The position numbers and the translations under genes were made by a program. A stretch of DNA of 6,414 bases from an uncultured Lachnospiraceae bacterium. Its GTDB lineage: Bacteria; Bacillota; Clostridia; Lachnospirales; Lachnospiraceae. The stretch covers positions 1 to 6,414 of the forward strand of contig CAMWUU010000209.1 in the NCBI GenBank assembly GCA_947177515.1, given 5' to 3'. This document shows, piece after piece, positions 1 through 6,414 of the stretch. Within the stretch, counting starts at the first letter, position 1, and each line of letters begins with the position of its first letter. Below the pieces are notes generated by a model. The model searched no databases. It saw only the letters and a program-made list of their open reading frames with translations, and had not been told where the DNA came from.

Positions 1-1
1 C

Positions 2-2017
2 GGCGAGGAGCTGGATGCGATGGTGGCGGAAGTCGTGGCAAATGCGATGAAGGACTGGGCGATTGAGCGGGGGGCGACCCACTACACCCACTGGTTCCAG
101 CCGATGACCGGCGTAACTGCGGAAAAGCATGATTCCTTTATCGCCCCGGCACCGGAGGGCAGGGTGATTATGGAATTTTCGGGCAAAGAGTTAATTAAGG
201 GGGAACCGGATGCGTCCTCCTTCCCATCGGGTGGGCTGCGTGCCACTTTTGAGGCAAGGGGGTATACAGCCTGGGATTGTACCTCTCCCGCATTTTTAAA
301 AGAGGATGCAGCGGGGGTCACGCTCTGTATCCCAACTGCGTTCTGCTCTTACACGGGTGAGGCGCTGGATAAAAAAACCCCCCTGCTGCGCTCGATGGAG
401 GCGCTGAACAAACAGGCGGTGCGTGTTATGCATCTGTTCGGGGAAAGGGATGTAACAAATGTTTCGTGTTCTGTCGGTGCGGAACAGGAATATTTCCTGA
501 TTGACAAGGAGAAATACTTAAAAAGGGAAGACCTGATCTTTACCGGGCGCACATTGTTTGGTGCGATGCCGCCAAAGGGGCAGGAGCTGGATGATCATTA
601 TTTTGGGACGATCAAAGAGCGCATCGCGGCATTTATGAAGGAACTGAACACGGAACTTTGGCGGCTTGGGGTTCTGGCAAAGACACAGCATAACGAGGCT
701 GCGCCGGCGCAGCATGAGCTGGCACCGATTTATGCAACTGCGAATATTGCGACCGACCACAACCAGCTTATTATGGAGTGTATGAAAAAGGTGGCCAACC
801 GTCAGGGGCTGGCCTGCCTGCTGCACGAGAAGCCTTTTGCGGGAGTGAATGGTTCCGGCAAGCATGATAATTGGGCAATGATTACAAATACCGGGAAAAA
901 TCTTTTAAACCCGGGCAAAAAACCACATGAAAACACGCAGTTTTTGTTTTTCCTTGCGGCGGTTATCAAGGCGGTTGACGAACATGCGGAACTTTTGCGC
1001 CTCTCTGCATCCAACCCCGGCAATGACCACCGGCTTGGCGGGAATGAAGCACCGCCCGTGATTATTTCCATGTTCCTAGGAGAGCAGCTCGAAGATATCT
1101 TAGCACAACTTGTCGAGCATGGCACAATAGAAAATACGATCCAGGGCGGCAAGCTTTTAACAGGAGTACACTCCATCCCGTACATTAAGAAGGATGCAAC
1201 CGACCGCAACCGCACTTCACCGTTTGCGTTTACAGGAAACAAATTTGAGTTCCGCACGGTGGGTTCTTCCATGTCCGTTGCGGATCCGAACACCGTATTA
1301 AATACCATAGTGGCCGATTCACTCTCGGAGATGGCGGATGAAATGGAAAAAATTGGAAGTGTTCCGGGAACACCGGAATTTGACCGGGAGGTGCGGGAAC
1401 TGATCCGCAGGATAGTGGATGCACATAAACGAATAATATTTAACGGGAACGGCTACTCGAAAGAGTGGTTTGAGGAAGCGGCAAACCGGAAGCTGCCGAA
1501 TGTGGGTTCCATGGTAGAGGCCATCCCGTGCTTAACGCGTGAGGACAGTGTTGCGATGTTTGAACGCCATAAGGTACTTAGCCGGACAGAACTTTTAGCG
1601 CGCGCAGAGATCCATTATGAAAGTTATTCTAAGGCGGTCAATATTGAGGCAAAAACGATGGCCGAGATGGCATCAAAGCTCTATATCCCGGCGGTGATCC
1701 GCTATGTGGAGCGCATTGCAGCTTCCCTATCTGCTGTGAGGGCTGCTGCCCCGGCTGCCGATACCAGCGTGCAGGAAGGGCTTCTAATCAAAACTTCCGC
1801 GCTGTTGACAAAGGCACAGCAGGCGCTTGCACTTTTAAAGGAAAAGGATGCTGTGGCTGCAAAAAAGGAACAGGGGAAGGAGCAGGCAAATTATTTCTAT
1901 CAGGAGGTTGTGCCAGCCATGGAGGCGCTGCGCGCACCGATTGATGAACTAGAGATGTTAGTGGATAAAAAACTCTGGCCGGTTCCAACTTACGGCGATC
2001 TTTTATTTGAAGTGTAG
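2..2017 (+). CDS. glnN: Type III glutamine synthetase (GSIII), 5'-truncated by the window edge
   Basis: This enzyme makes glutamine from glutamate, ammonia and ATP in the cytoplasm, the entry step of nitrogen assimilation. The frame is open from base 2 and already reads GEELDA before the Met at 20, so that Met is internal; family members have roughly 40-50 more N-terminal residues. Counting from Met20 as residue 1, visible family marks are AMKDWAIERGATHYTHWFQP (9-28), the metal-binding GAEQEYFL stretch (about 152-159), KTQHNEAAPAQHELAP (about 222-237), NGSGKHDNW (about 279-287), NPGNDHRLGGNEAPP (about 335-349), and DRNRTSPFAFTGNKFEFR (about 397-414). The C-terminal region unique to type III enzymes follows and ends in YGDLLFEV, so the 3' end is complete. 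The 671 visible residues fit a protein of about 700. These motifs exclude the shorter types I and II. No catalytic motif looks damaged. A terminator follows 28 bases after the stop. Confidence 0.96.
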   Translation, partial: GEELDAMVAEVVANAMKDWAIERGATHYTHWFQPMTGVTAEKHDSFIAPAPEGRVIMEFSGKELIKGEPDASSFPSGGLRATFEARGYTAWDCTSPAFLKEDAAGVTLCIPTAFCSYTGEALDKKTPLLRSMEALNKQAVRVMHLFGERDVTNVSCSVGAEQEYFLIDKEKYLKREDLIFTGRTLFGAMPPKGQELDDHYFGTIKERIAAFMKELNTELWRLGVLAKTQHNEAAPAQHELAPIYATANIATDHNQLIMECMKKVANRQGLACLLHEKPFAGVNGSGKHDNWAMITNTGKNLLNPGKKPHENTQFLFFLAAVIKAVDEHAELLRLSASNPGNDHRLGGNEAPPVIISMFLGEQLEDILAQLVEHGTIENTIQGGKLLTGVHSIPYIKKDATDRNRTSPFAFTGNKFEFRTVGSSMSVADPNTVLNTIVADSLSEMADEMEKIGSVPGTPEFDREVRELIRRIVDAHKRIIFNGNGYSKEWFEEAANRKLPNVGSMVEAIPCLTREDSVAMFERHKVLSRTELLARAEIHYESYSKAVNIEAKTMAEMASKLYIPAVIRYVERIAASLSAVRAAAPAADTSVQEGLLIKTSALLTKAQQALALLKEKDAVAAKKEQGKEQANYFYQEVVPAMEALRAPIDELEMLVDKKLWPVPTYGDLLFEV

Positions 2018-2044
2018 GATACAAAATATAGGATGTATGATTGC

Positions 2045-2084
2045 GGGCTGCACCGGTAGAAAAACGGTGCGGCTCCTGTTTTGT
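2045..2084 (+). terminator. Intrinsic terminator of glnN
   Basis: GGGCTGCACCG (2045-2055) pairs with CGGTGCGGCTC (2065-2075) as an 11-bp stem with two G-U pairs and a 9-nt loop. The short T-rich tail CTGTTTTGT follows at once. It starts 28 bases after the glnN stop and lies upstream of a separate promoter, which fits a rho-independent terminator. The U tract is imperfect, so some readthrough is possible. Confidence 0.8.
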
Positions 2085-2173
2085 ATGCGGGGACATGTCT
2101 TGCACTGTTTTGCACCATAATGGGAAAAAATGCGGATTTTAAATTAGTATTCCATTAAAAAGAAAGAAAGGAA

Positions 2174-2202
2174 TTGAAAAAAAGGACTTTGTGTAGTATT
2201 AT
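2174..2202 (+). promoter_or_regulatory. Sigma-A-type promoter of the ABC exporter operon
   Basis: TTGAAA (2174-2179) and TATTAT (2197-2202) are separated by exactly 17 bases. Each box matches the consensus at five of six positions. The upstream 2120-2173 stretch is A/T-rich, like an UP element. Transcription should start near 2208-2210, leaving a leader of about 130 nt before the ATG at 2342. Overlapping TATACT at 2200-2205 is a poorer alternative because the spacer would be 20. Confidence 0.7.
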
Positions 2203-2208
2203 ACTTTT

Positions 2209-2341
2209 CGGAACTGTCACACCGACTTGCACAACTCTTTGTCCGTATAAATATTTCTTACAATATCGGATTTGGGGCTTGTGGAACCCCTGGGAGGGTG
2301 TCAGGGACAAAAAAATGCAAGAAATGTAACAGGAGGTTTGT
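2209..2341 (+). promoter_or_regulatory. Possible structured 5' leader of the ABC operon
   Basis: This is the only content of the 324-base gap besides the glnN terminator and the promoter. A local hairpin forms from TCCG (2242-2245) plus ATATT (2251-2255) with AATAT (2262-2266) plus CGGA (2267-2270), leaving a 5-nt bulge. Longer-range pairings are possible: TTTGTCC (2238-2244) with GGACAAA (2305-2311), and ACACC (2219-2223) with GGTGT (2297-2301). The first competes with the local hairpin. GGGG (2274-2277) can also pair with CCCC (2287-2290). The AGGAGG ribosome binding site (2331-2336) lies outside these stems, five bases before the ATG. I recognise no known riboswitch class, and some of these pairings are short enough to be chance. 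Confidence 0.3.
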
Positions 2342-3280
2342 ATGGCATTAATAGTGGATGGACTGGTAAAAAGATATGGGGAAAAGACCGTCGTGGATCA
2401 TTTGGGTTTTGCGATGGAAAAGCCGGGTGTGTATGCGCTGCTCGGGACAAACGGGGCGGGCAAGACCACTTCGATCCGCATTATCCTTGGGATGCTTGCG
2501 AGTGATGAGGGGAAAGTAACCTGGAAAGGGGCACCCCTTGACCCGGTTAATGCAAATATCGGTTATCTGGCGGAGGAGCGCGGACTCTATCCGAAATATT
2601 CTCTGCTTGACCAGTTGCTTTATTTCGCAAAATTAAAGAAGGTCGGCAGGAAGGAAGCGTTGGAGCGTATAAAATACTGGGCAGAACGGCTGGAAGTAAC
2701 TTAGTATATTTTTCCGCCGTCTATCAAGGGAAAGAAAAAGTCAAAGGCGAACCGCGCTGACCAGCTTTCCAAGGGAAACCAGCAGAAAATCCAGTTAATG
2801 GCGGCACTGCTTTCTGACCCGGAACTTCTGGTGCTCGATGAGCCGCTCAGCGGCTTAGATCCGGTTAATACCGACTTGTTTAAGGGCATTATCCGGGAGG
2901 AGATCGGAAAAAATAAATTCCTGATTATGTCGAGCCACCAGATGCCGGTAATTGAGGAATTCTGCTCCGATATCACTATTTTAAACAGGGGAAAATCCGT
3001 CCTGACAGGGAACTTAAATGAGATCAAGAAAAGCTATGGCAGGGTGAATCTTTTTGTAAAATGCGAGGGCGAGATTGACCGCTATATTGATCAGTTTGGT
3101 TTGAAACTTGCGAACCGCACTCCGGAGGAATATCATTTGAAAGTGCAGGACGAGGCGCAGGCAATGGCATTTTTGGGACGGCTGGTACAGGATCGGGTGA
3201 CGGTGATCCGTTTTGAACTGCGTGAGCCGTCACTGCACGAGATTTTTGTCGAGAAAGTAGGAGGCGCACATGAAGAATAA
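2342..3280 (+). pseudogene. ABC-2 exporter ATP-binding protein interrupted by an in-frame amber stop
   Basis: This is a NatA-like ATPase that would power the two permeases downstream. The ATG follows AGGAGG with a 5-base gap. Walker A is GTNGAGKT (35-42). The Q-loop region reads GYLAEERGLY (74-83), with Glu where many ABC proteins have Gln. After Thr120 comes TAG (2702-2704). The same frame then continues with YIFPP, a Lys-rich linker (129-135), the signature LSKGNQQ (142-148), Walker B LLVLDE (162-167), D-loop SGLD (170-173), the H-loop His199, and a C-terminal domain with EPSLHEIFVEKVG, as in the DUF4162 type. Without the stop the product would be 312 residues, normal for the family. From memory, relatives have Glu at this point, so GAG to TAG is the simplest change. 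The first ATG after the stop (2798) lies beyond the signature, so restart there cannot give a whole ATPase. It could be a pseudogene, a sequencing error, or readthrough. The last 11 bases overlap the next gene. Confidence 0.85.
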
Positions 3281-4589
3281 GCTTTCTGGATGGAAGGATG
3301 TATTTTCATTCACGCTGGCACAGACATTAAAAAGCAAGGCGTTCATCGTATCTTTTGTGATAATGATGCTCCTTGCCATGGCGGCTTCACCGGTGATGAG
3401 CATAATTTCCTCTAATGAGGGGGAGAACGGAAATTATACGATTACAAAAATATATGTTTATGATGAAACAGGATATTTTAACGCGGATACAGTTGTTCCC
3501 CTATTAAAAGACGGGGGCTGGAAGGTCGAGATTGCCCCGGGTGCAGAACCTTCCGGCAGTGCATACGACGAGTTGTGCAGCCGCGTGGATAAAACGGAAA
3601 CAAACTCAGTACTTTTGTCCATAACAGCAAAGGAAGGACCGGTGGAATTATTTCTGGAATATTCCAGGAATGGGGAAGTTAAGAGGGCGGAGCTTACGGC
3701 TTTTGAGGAAGTGCTTTGCGCAGCCTTAAAGGAGTGCCGTTATAATGCAGTTGGGGTGGACGCTGCCCAGCGTGAACTTTTGTCCGCGCAGGTTCTTACC
3801 AATGTCGTCCATGCAGATATGGAAGGCAATGTGGTGGAGAAGGAGGATACCTCAATTTCTGATTTTGAGTACGGGTTTTTGTATGCGCTGCTTTTTATCG
3901 GCATGATGATCTGTATGATGACTGGCTCCCAGGTAGCATCTTCGATTGTGGTGGAAAAGTCCTCAAAGGTTGTGGAATTTCTTTTGACCACCATAAAGCC
4001 GCTCGCAATTATTGTCGGCAAGGTATTGGCGATGTTGTGTGTGGTTATGACGGAGATGGTCGGGCTGATTGTGGTCTTTGCGGCATCGAATGCTATTACA
4101 GGACAGAAAACCGGCGAGAATATGCTTGCGAAAATGGTTTCGCCCGAAGTACTTGGTATGCTCAACCCGCTTAATATTGTGATAGGGCTTGTTTTTATCG
4201 CGCTCGGCATGGTTTTTTACGCAACGCTTGCAGGACTGGCCGGTGCGACAGTCAGCCGTATGGAGGAGATTGGCGAAGGGCTTGTTATGTTTTCCATTTC
4301 GGTACTTGTCGGTCTTTACATTGGTATAGGCGCGGCAAGCTCCCTGCTTGGTGCAGGTGATAACCCGTTTGCAATTTTTGCAATGCTTTTTCCTCTTTCG
4401 TCCCCATTTCTGATGCCTGGGGCAATTATAATTGGGAAAGCACCAATATGGGTGACGGTGGTGTCCCTCCTGCTTTTAATTGGGTTGGTTGCGATTTTGT
4501 TCTGGTTTGTAGCGCGGGTATACGAGGCGCTGATTGTCCATAACGGTAACCGGGTCGGGTTAAAGCAGCTTTTTAAAATGCGAAGCTGA
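3270..4589 (+). CDS. ABC-2 family exporter permease, first subunit (NatB-like)
   Basis: This is a 439-residue membrane protein of the ABC-2 / NatB type. It should form half of the transport channel for the upstream ATPase; the substrate is unknown. After a short cytoplasmic start (GWKDVFSFT, 7-15) come TM1 (about 24-46) and a soluble, probably extracytoplasmic domain of about 150 residues (48-197). Then follow about six hydrophobic segments: about 199-220, 247-272, 297-328, 335-360, 365-390 and 392-415. The cytoplasmic stretch VEKSSKVVEFLLTTIKPLAI (about 228-247), followed by GKVLA, is the typical ABC-2 motif after TM2. FPLSSPFLMPGA lies near the C-terminal membrane region. The ATG overlaps the ATPase by 11 bases and has AGGAGG (3259-3264) five bases upstream, so translation is probably coupled. 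No break is visible, although the ATPase ahead is interrupted. Confidence 0.9.
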   Translation: MKNKLSGWKDVFSFTLAQTLKSKAFIVSFVIMMLLAMAASPVMSIISSNEGENGNYTITKIYVYDETGYFNADTVVPLLKDGGWKVEIAPGAEPSGSAYDELCSRVDKTETNSVLLSITAKEGPVELFLEYSRNGEVKRAELTAFEEVLCAALKECRYNAVGVDAAQRELLSAQVLTNVVHADMEGNVVEKEDTSISDFEYGFLYALLFIGMMICMMTGSQVASSIVVEKSSKVVEFLLTTIKPLAIIVGKVLAMLCVVMTEMVGLIVVFAASNAITGQKTGENMLAKMVSPEVLGMLNPLNIVIGLVFIALGMVFYATLAGLAGATVSRMEEIGEGLVMFSISVLVGLYIGIGAASSLLGAGDNPFAIFAMLFPLSSPFLMPGAIIIGKAPIWVTVVSLLLLIGLVAILFWFVARVYEALIVHNGNRVGLKQLFKMRS

Positions 4590-4597
4590 AAAGGTAA

Positions 4598-4648
4598 AAC
4601 GGAATGCGCAAAGGAGTGGCATCGGGGATGTTGTAAGTTCATTCCGTT
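4598..4648 (+). repeat. Inverted repeat between the two permease genes
   Basis: AACGGAATG (4598-4606) and CATTCCGTT (4640-4648) are a perfect 9-bp inverted repeat with a 33-base spacer. The spacer can fold a small CATC-GGG-GATG hairpin (4620-4630). No T tract follows, so it is not a normal terminator. It could be an mRNA processing or stabilising hairpin, or a protein site, between the permease genes. A weaker 6-bp hairpin (CAGCTT 4566-4571 / AAGCTG 4583-4588) spans the stop of the first permease. Confidence 0.45.
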
Positions 4649-4707
4649 AGCAAAATAATGATGATGCAGGATCTGCATAACGAAGGTGCTGTTATGCGGG
4701 AAAGAAT

Positions 4708-4713
4708 GGAGGG
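4708..4713 (+). promoter_or_regulatory. Ribosome binding site that selects a GTG start
   Basis: GGAGGG lies five bases before the GTG at 4718. The upstream in-frame ATGs at 4658, 4694 and 4706 lack an equally good site at the right distance. Starting at 4718 gives MKESRFRGWKDVF, which lines up end to end with MKNKLSGWKDVF of the first permease. This supports the GTG start. Confidence 0.7.
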
Positions 4714-4717
4714 AACA

Positions 4718-6049
4718 GTGAAAGAGAGTCGTTTTCGTGGGTGGAAGGATGTATTTTTCTTTACCTTCCGCCAGATGACAAAAAAAACAGGTTACCGGGC
4801 AGTAACGGCAGTGGTAGCATTGATGCTGGTTGCGGCGCTGGTTCTTGTGATTGTGGTGACAGGCAAGCCGGATGAAAAGAAGGTAGAACGGTCAGATATC
4901 CGGACGGTTTACGTGATAGACAACCCATATCAGGTGGACTATGCACAGATGTTTTCCCTTTTTGGCAGGGAATCCTTTTTGGGAATCCATTTTTTAAGTG
5001 TGCCGGACTATGAAACTGCACTGGAATATACCAGGAAGGATGGCGGGGAAGTTGCCTGTGTGATTGTTGCAATAAGTTATAAGGATAACACGTTCTATAT
5101 GGAAGGGATCCTGCCGGAAAATTCGTCTGCTACAAAGTCTGAAACGGAGGATCTGCTTGCCGCAATGTCGGAGTGTTTTGAGTATGCAAAGACCAGCATG
5201 GTGCAGCTCACTGCGGAGCAGGGTATGGCAGTGATGATGCCGGTGGTAACTGGCGATGGAAAAATCGGGGAGGATCACAGCGTTGGTGCGATGATTATCA
5301 AGATGATGGCACCAATGGTGTTCGGCTTAGTGCTCTATATGATGCTGATTTTTTACGGGCAGGATGTCAGCCGCGAAATTTCCATGGAGAAGGTTTCAAA
5401 ATTAACAGAAACCCTGCTGACATCAGTTAAGCCATATGCGATGATTACCGGGAAGGTGCTTGCTGTGTCACTTGCGGGTATTATTCAGTTTTTTATCTGG
5501 ATTGTGTGCTCGCTGGTTGGTCTGTTTATTGGTGATGCAATTGCGAAATCCATGTATCCGGGCTATCAGAATGTGATTTTACAGGTACTTGACTATGTGA
5601 GGGAAACATTTAGTACATCGGCTTTTTCACCAGTGGCAATTCTTCTTGCTGCGCTGATCTTTATTGTTGGATTTTTGTTTTACAGCGTGCTTGCGGGTAT
5701 GGCGGGGAGCCTTGTTTCAAAGCCGGAGGATACTGCCCAGGTACAAAACATCTTCCAGTTCCCGATTATCATCAGCTTTTTTGCATGTTATTTTGGGGTG
5801 CTAATGGAGAAGGAAGGGCTGGTTTTAGCGACAAGGTTTATCCCGTTCACCATCCCGTTCGGTATGCCGTGTGACCTGTTGACAGGTACGGCCAGCATAT
5901 TGCAGGGTGTGGTTTCCCTTGTGATCCTGCTTGCATTCGCCGTGCTCTGTATTATCCTTTCCGGACGGTTATATGAGGGGTTGATTCTTTATAATGGGCA
6001 GAAGATGAACTTAAAGAAACTCGTGAATGTGATCCGGGTAAAAAAATAG
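4718..6049 (+). CDS. ABC-2 family exporter permease, second subunit (NatB-like)
   Basis: This is a 443-residue paralog of the preceding permease and probably its heterodimer partner. The chosen start is the GTG at 4718; an upstream ATG at 4658 would add 20 residues of unlikely sequence. The layout repeats: GWKDVFFFT (8-16), TM1 (about 28-47), a soluble domain of about 140 residues, TM2 (about 191-213), then MEKVSKLTETLLTSVKP followed by GKVLA (about 220-249). Further hydrophobic segments lie at about 240-270, 304-330, 343-362 and 392-413. Motifs shared with the first permease are FYxxLAGxAGxxVS, PFxMP and RxYExLIxxNGxxxxLKxL at the C-terminus. The soluble domains are the least alike, suggesting that they carry substrate or partner specificity. 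The stop is TAG, with another in-frame TAG 12 bases later. An intrinsic terminator follows within about 100 bases. Confidence 0.88.
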   Translation: MKESRFRGWKDVFFFTFRQMTKKTGYRAVTAVVALMLVAALVLVIVVTGKPDEKKVERSDIRTVYVIDNPYQVDYAQMFSLFGRESFLGIHFLSVPDYETALEYTRKDGGEVACVIVAISYKDNTFYMEGILPENSSATKSETEDLLAAMSECFEYAKTSMVQLTAEQGMAVMMPVVTGDGKIGEDHSVGAMIIKMMAPMVFGLVLYMMLIFYGQDVSREISMEKVSKLTETLLTSVKPYAMITGKVLAVSLAGIIQFFIWIVCSLVGLFIGDAIAKSMYPGYQNVILQVLDYVRETFSTSAFSPVAILLAALIFIVGFLFYSVLAGMAGSLVSKPEDTAQVQNIFQFPIIISFFACYFGVLMEKEGLVLATRFIPFTIPFGMPCDLLTGTASILQGVVSLVILLAFAVLCIILSGRLYEGLILYNGQKMNLKKLVNVIRVKK

Positions 6050-6147
6050 AAGGGTGAAGACTAGGGTTGTTGGGAAAGTGTCAACCGATCCAGCTGGCGG
6101 CTAATACAAATTCTGGTTTAGTGGGCAGATGAAAAGTTAAAACAGGG

Positions 6148-6180
6148 CGGCGGCTTTGAGAAATCAAGGCCGCCGTTTTT
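6148..6180 (+). terminator. Strong intrinsic terminator of the ABC operon
   Basis: CGGCGGCTTTGA (6148-6159) pairs with TCAAGGCCGCCG (6164-6175) over 12 bp with one G-U pair. The stem is closed by a GAAA tetraloop and followed at once by TTTTT (6176-6180). This is a textbook rho-independent terminator about 100 bases after the second permease. An A-rich stretch before the stem (6131-6144) may give weak termination on the other strand. Confidence 0.93.
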
Positions 6181-6225
6181 CTATATTTGTGTGGATATGG
6201 TGGTATTTGGTGTATGTTTATTCTT

Positions 6226-6260
6226 TTGACATTGAAATTTTTATTTCCATATGGTATGAT
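6226..6260 (+). promoter_or_regulatory. Sigma-A-type promoter facing the right edge
   Basis: TTGAAA (6232-6237) and TATGAT (6255-6260) are 17 bases apart, each matching the consensus at five of six positions. A perfect TTGACA (6226-6231) abuts the first box and can pair with TATGGT (6250-6255) at an 18-base spacer, so two overlapping promoters are possible. Transcription should start near 6267 and leave the window. Confidence 0.65.
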
Positions 6261-6278
6261 AATACAATAAATTTACGG

Positions 6279-6355
6279 ATCCTTTTATTATTATGAAATG
6301 CCATTGTTTTTGCGGCATTTCGTGCGCATCCCCCAAAGGATTATAGGAAATGGCA
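6279..6355 (+). promoter_or_regulatory. Candidate structured leader with competing stems
   Basis: An outer stem, ATCCTTT (6279-6285) with AAAGGAT (6335-6341), encloses an inner 10-bp hairpin, 6293-6302 with 6314-6323, whose core is GAAATGCC/GGCATTTC. Separately, TGCCATT (6299-6305) can pair with AATGGCA (6349-6355), which would break the inner hairpin. That is the layout expected of a switching leader or attenuator, but I recognise no known class and the gene it would control is outside the window. In 6181-6414 I find no convincing coding region; a few short frames reach the right edge without a ribosome binding site. Confidence 0.35.
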
Positions 6356-6414
6356 AATTAATTTATCGTTTCTTATGGATGGATGTTGGCATCTAGTACT
6401 AAAACTTCCCATAC

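Noticed and set aside
802..1308. Long minus-strand open frames opposite glnN
   Set aside because: They lie fully inside a well-conserved gene, show no recognisable family and have Ser/Pro/Cys-rich low-information sequences typical of shadow frames.
2100..2115. TTGCAC direct repeat ten bases apart as an operator
   Set aside because: The repeat is only five to six bases long and sits just past the terminator without a promoter beside it, so chance is enough.
2242..2270. Purine-riboswitch-like look of the GTATAA...AATAT region
   Set aside because: The conserved loop sequences and the three-way junction of that class are not present.
2272..2505. 77-codon + strand frame crossing the ATPase start
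   Set aside because: It is out of frame with the ATPase, lacks a proper ribosome binding site, and more than half of it overlaps the Walker A region of the real gene.
2702..2704. Pyrrolysine or programmed readthrough at the amber codon
   Set aside because: I see no downstream stem-loop or known readthrough context next to the stop, TAG ends other genes here, and ABC ATPases are not known pyrrolysine proteins. Kept only as an open alternative.
2699..2710. Frameshift as the cause of the broken ATPase
   Set aside because: The sequence on both sides of the TAG is in one frame and stays homologous immediately after it, so a substitution explains the break and an indel does not.
4604..4636. Ten-codon frame in the gap between the permeases
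   Set aside because: It is very short, only weakly supported by a possible ribosome binding site, and has no recognisable content.
6067..6132. 21-codon TTG-start frame after the second permease, as a signal peptide gene
   Set aside because: It has a TTG start, a poor ribosome binding site and no hydrophobic leader or cleavage motif; nothing supports translation.
6375..6414. Start of a gene running off the right edge (ATG at 6375 or 6383)
   Set aside because: Neither ATG has a ribosome binding site, and the dozen or so visible codons match no family I recognise.

Overview
The window looks like a piece of a Clostridia chromosome, most likely Lachnospiraceae or a close relative. This is inferred from the type III glutamine synthetase, strong AGGAGG ribosome binding sites, sigma-A promoters of the TTGAAA/TATTAT kind, and a NatA/NatB-like ABC-2 exporter cassette of a style common in gut Firmicutes. 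All supported genes are on the + strand. No database search was possible, so the taxon is a judgement from sequence style.

Region 1 (2-2017) is most of a type III glutamine synthetase gene (glnN). Its first few dozen codons lie before the window. A good intrinsic terminator at 2045-2084 ends it, which separates it from the next unit.

Region 2 (2085-6180) is a self-contained transcription unit. It has a sigma-A promoter (2174-2202), a leader of about 130 nt that can fold, an ABC ATPase (2342-3280), two related ABC-2 permeases (3270-4589 and 4718-6049), and a strong terminator (6148-6180). The two permeases share several motifs along their length and probably form a heterodimer driven by one ATPase, exporting an unknown substrate. 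The striking point is that the ATPase frame is interrupted by one in-frame TAG codon (2702-2704) between Walker A and the ABC signature. Everything on both sides is intact and in the same frame. The gene is therefore a very fresh nonsense pseudogene, a sequencing error, or a readthrough case. TAG is a normal stop for two other genes here, so genetic-code reassignment is unlikely.

Region 3 (6181-6414) has no recognisable gene. It holds a sigma-A-type promoter pointing right (6226-6260), followed by a leader with nested inverted repeats and a competing alternative pairing (6279-6355). It presumably serves a gene beyond the right edge.

I see no CRISPR array, tRNA, rRNA or identifiable mobile element. 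The best candidates for a second look are the amber-interrupted ATPase and the two structured leaders.
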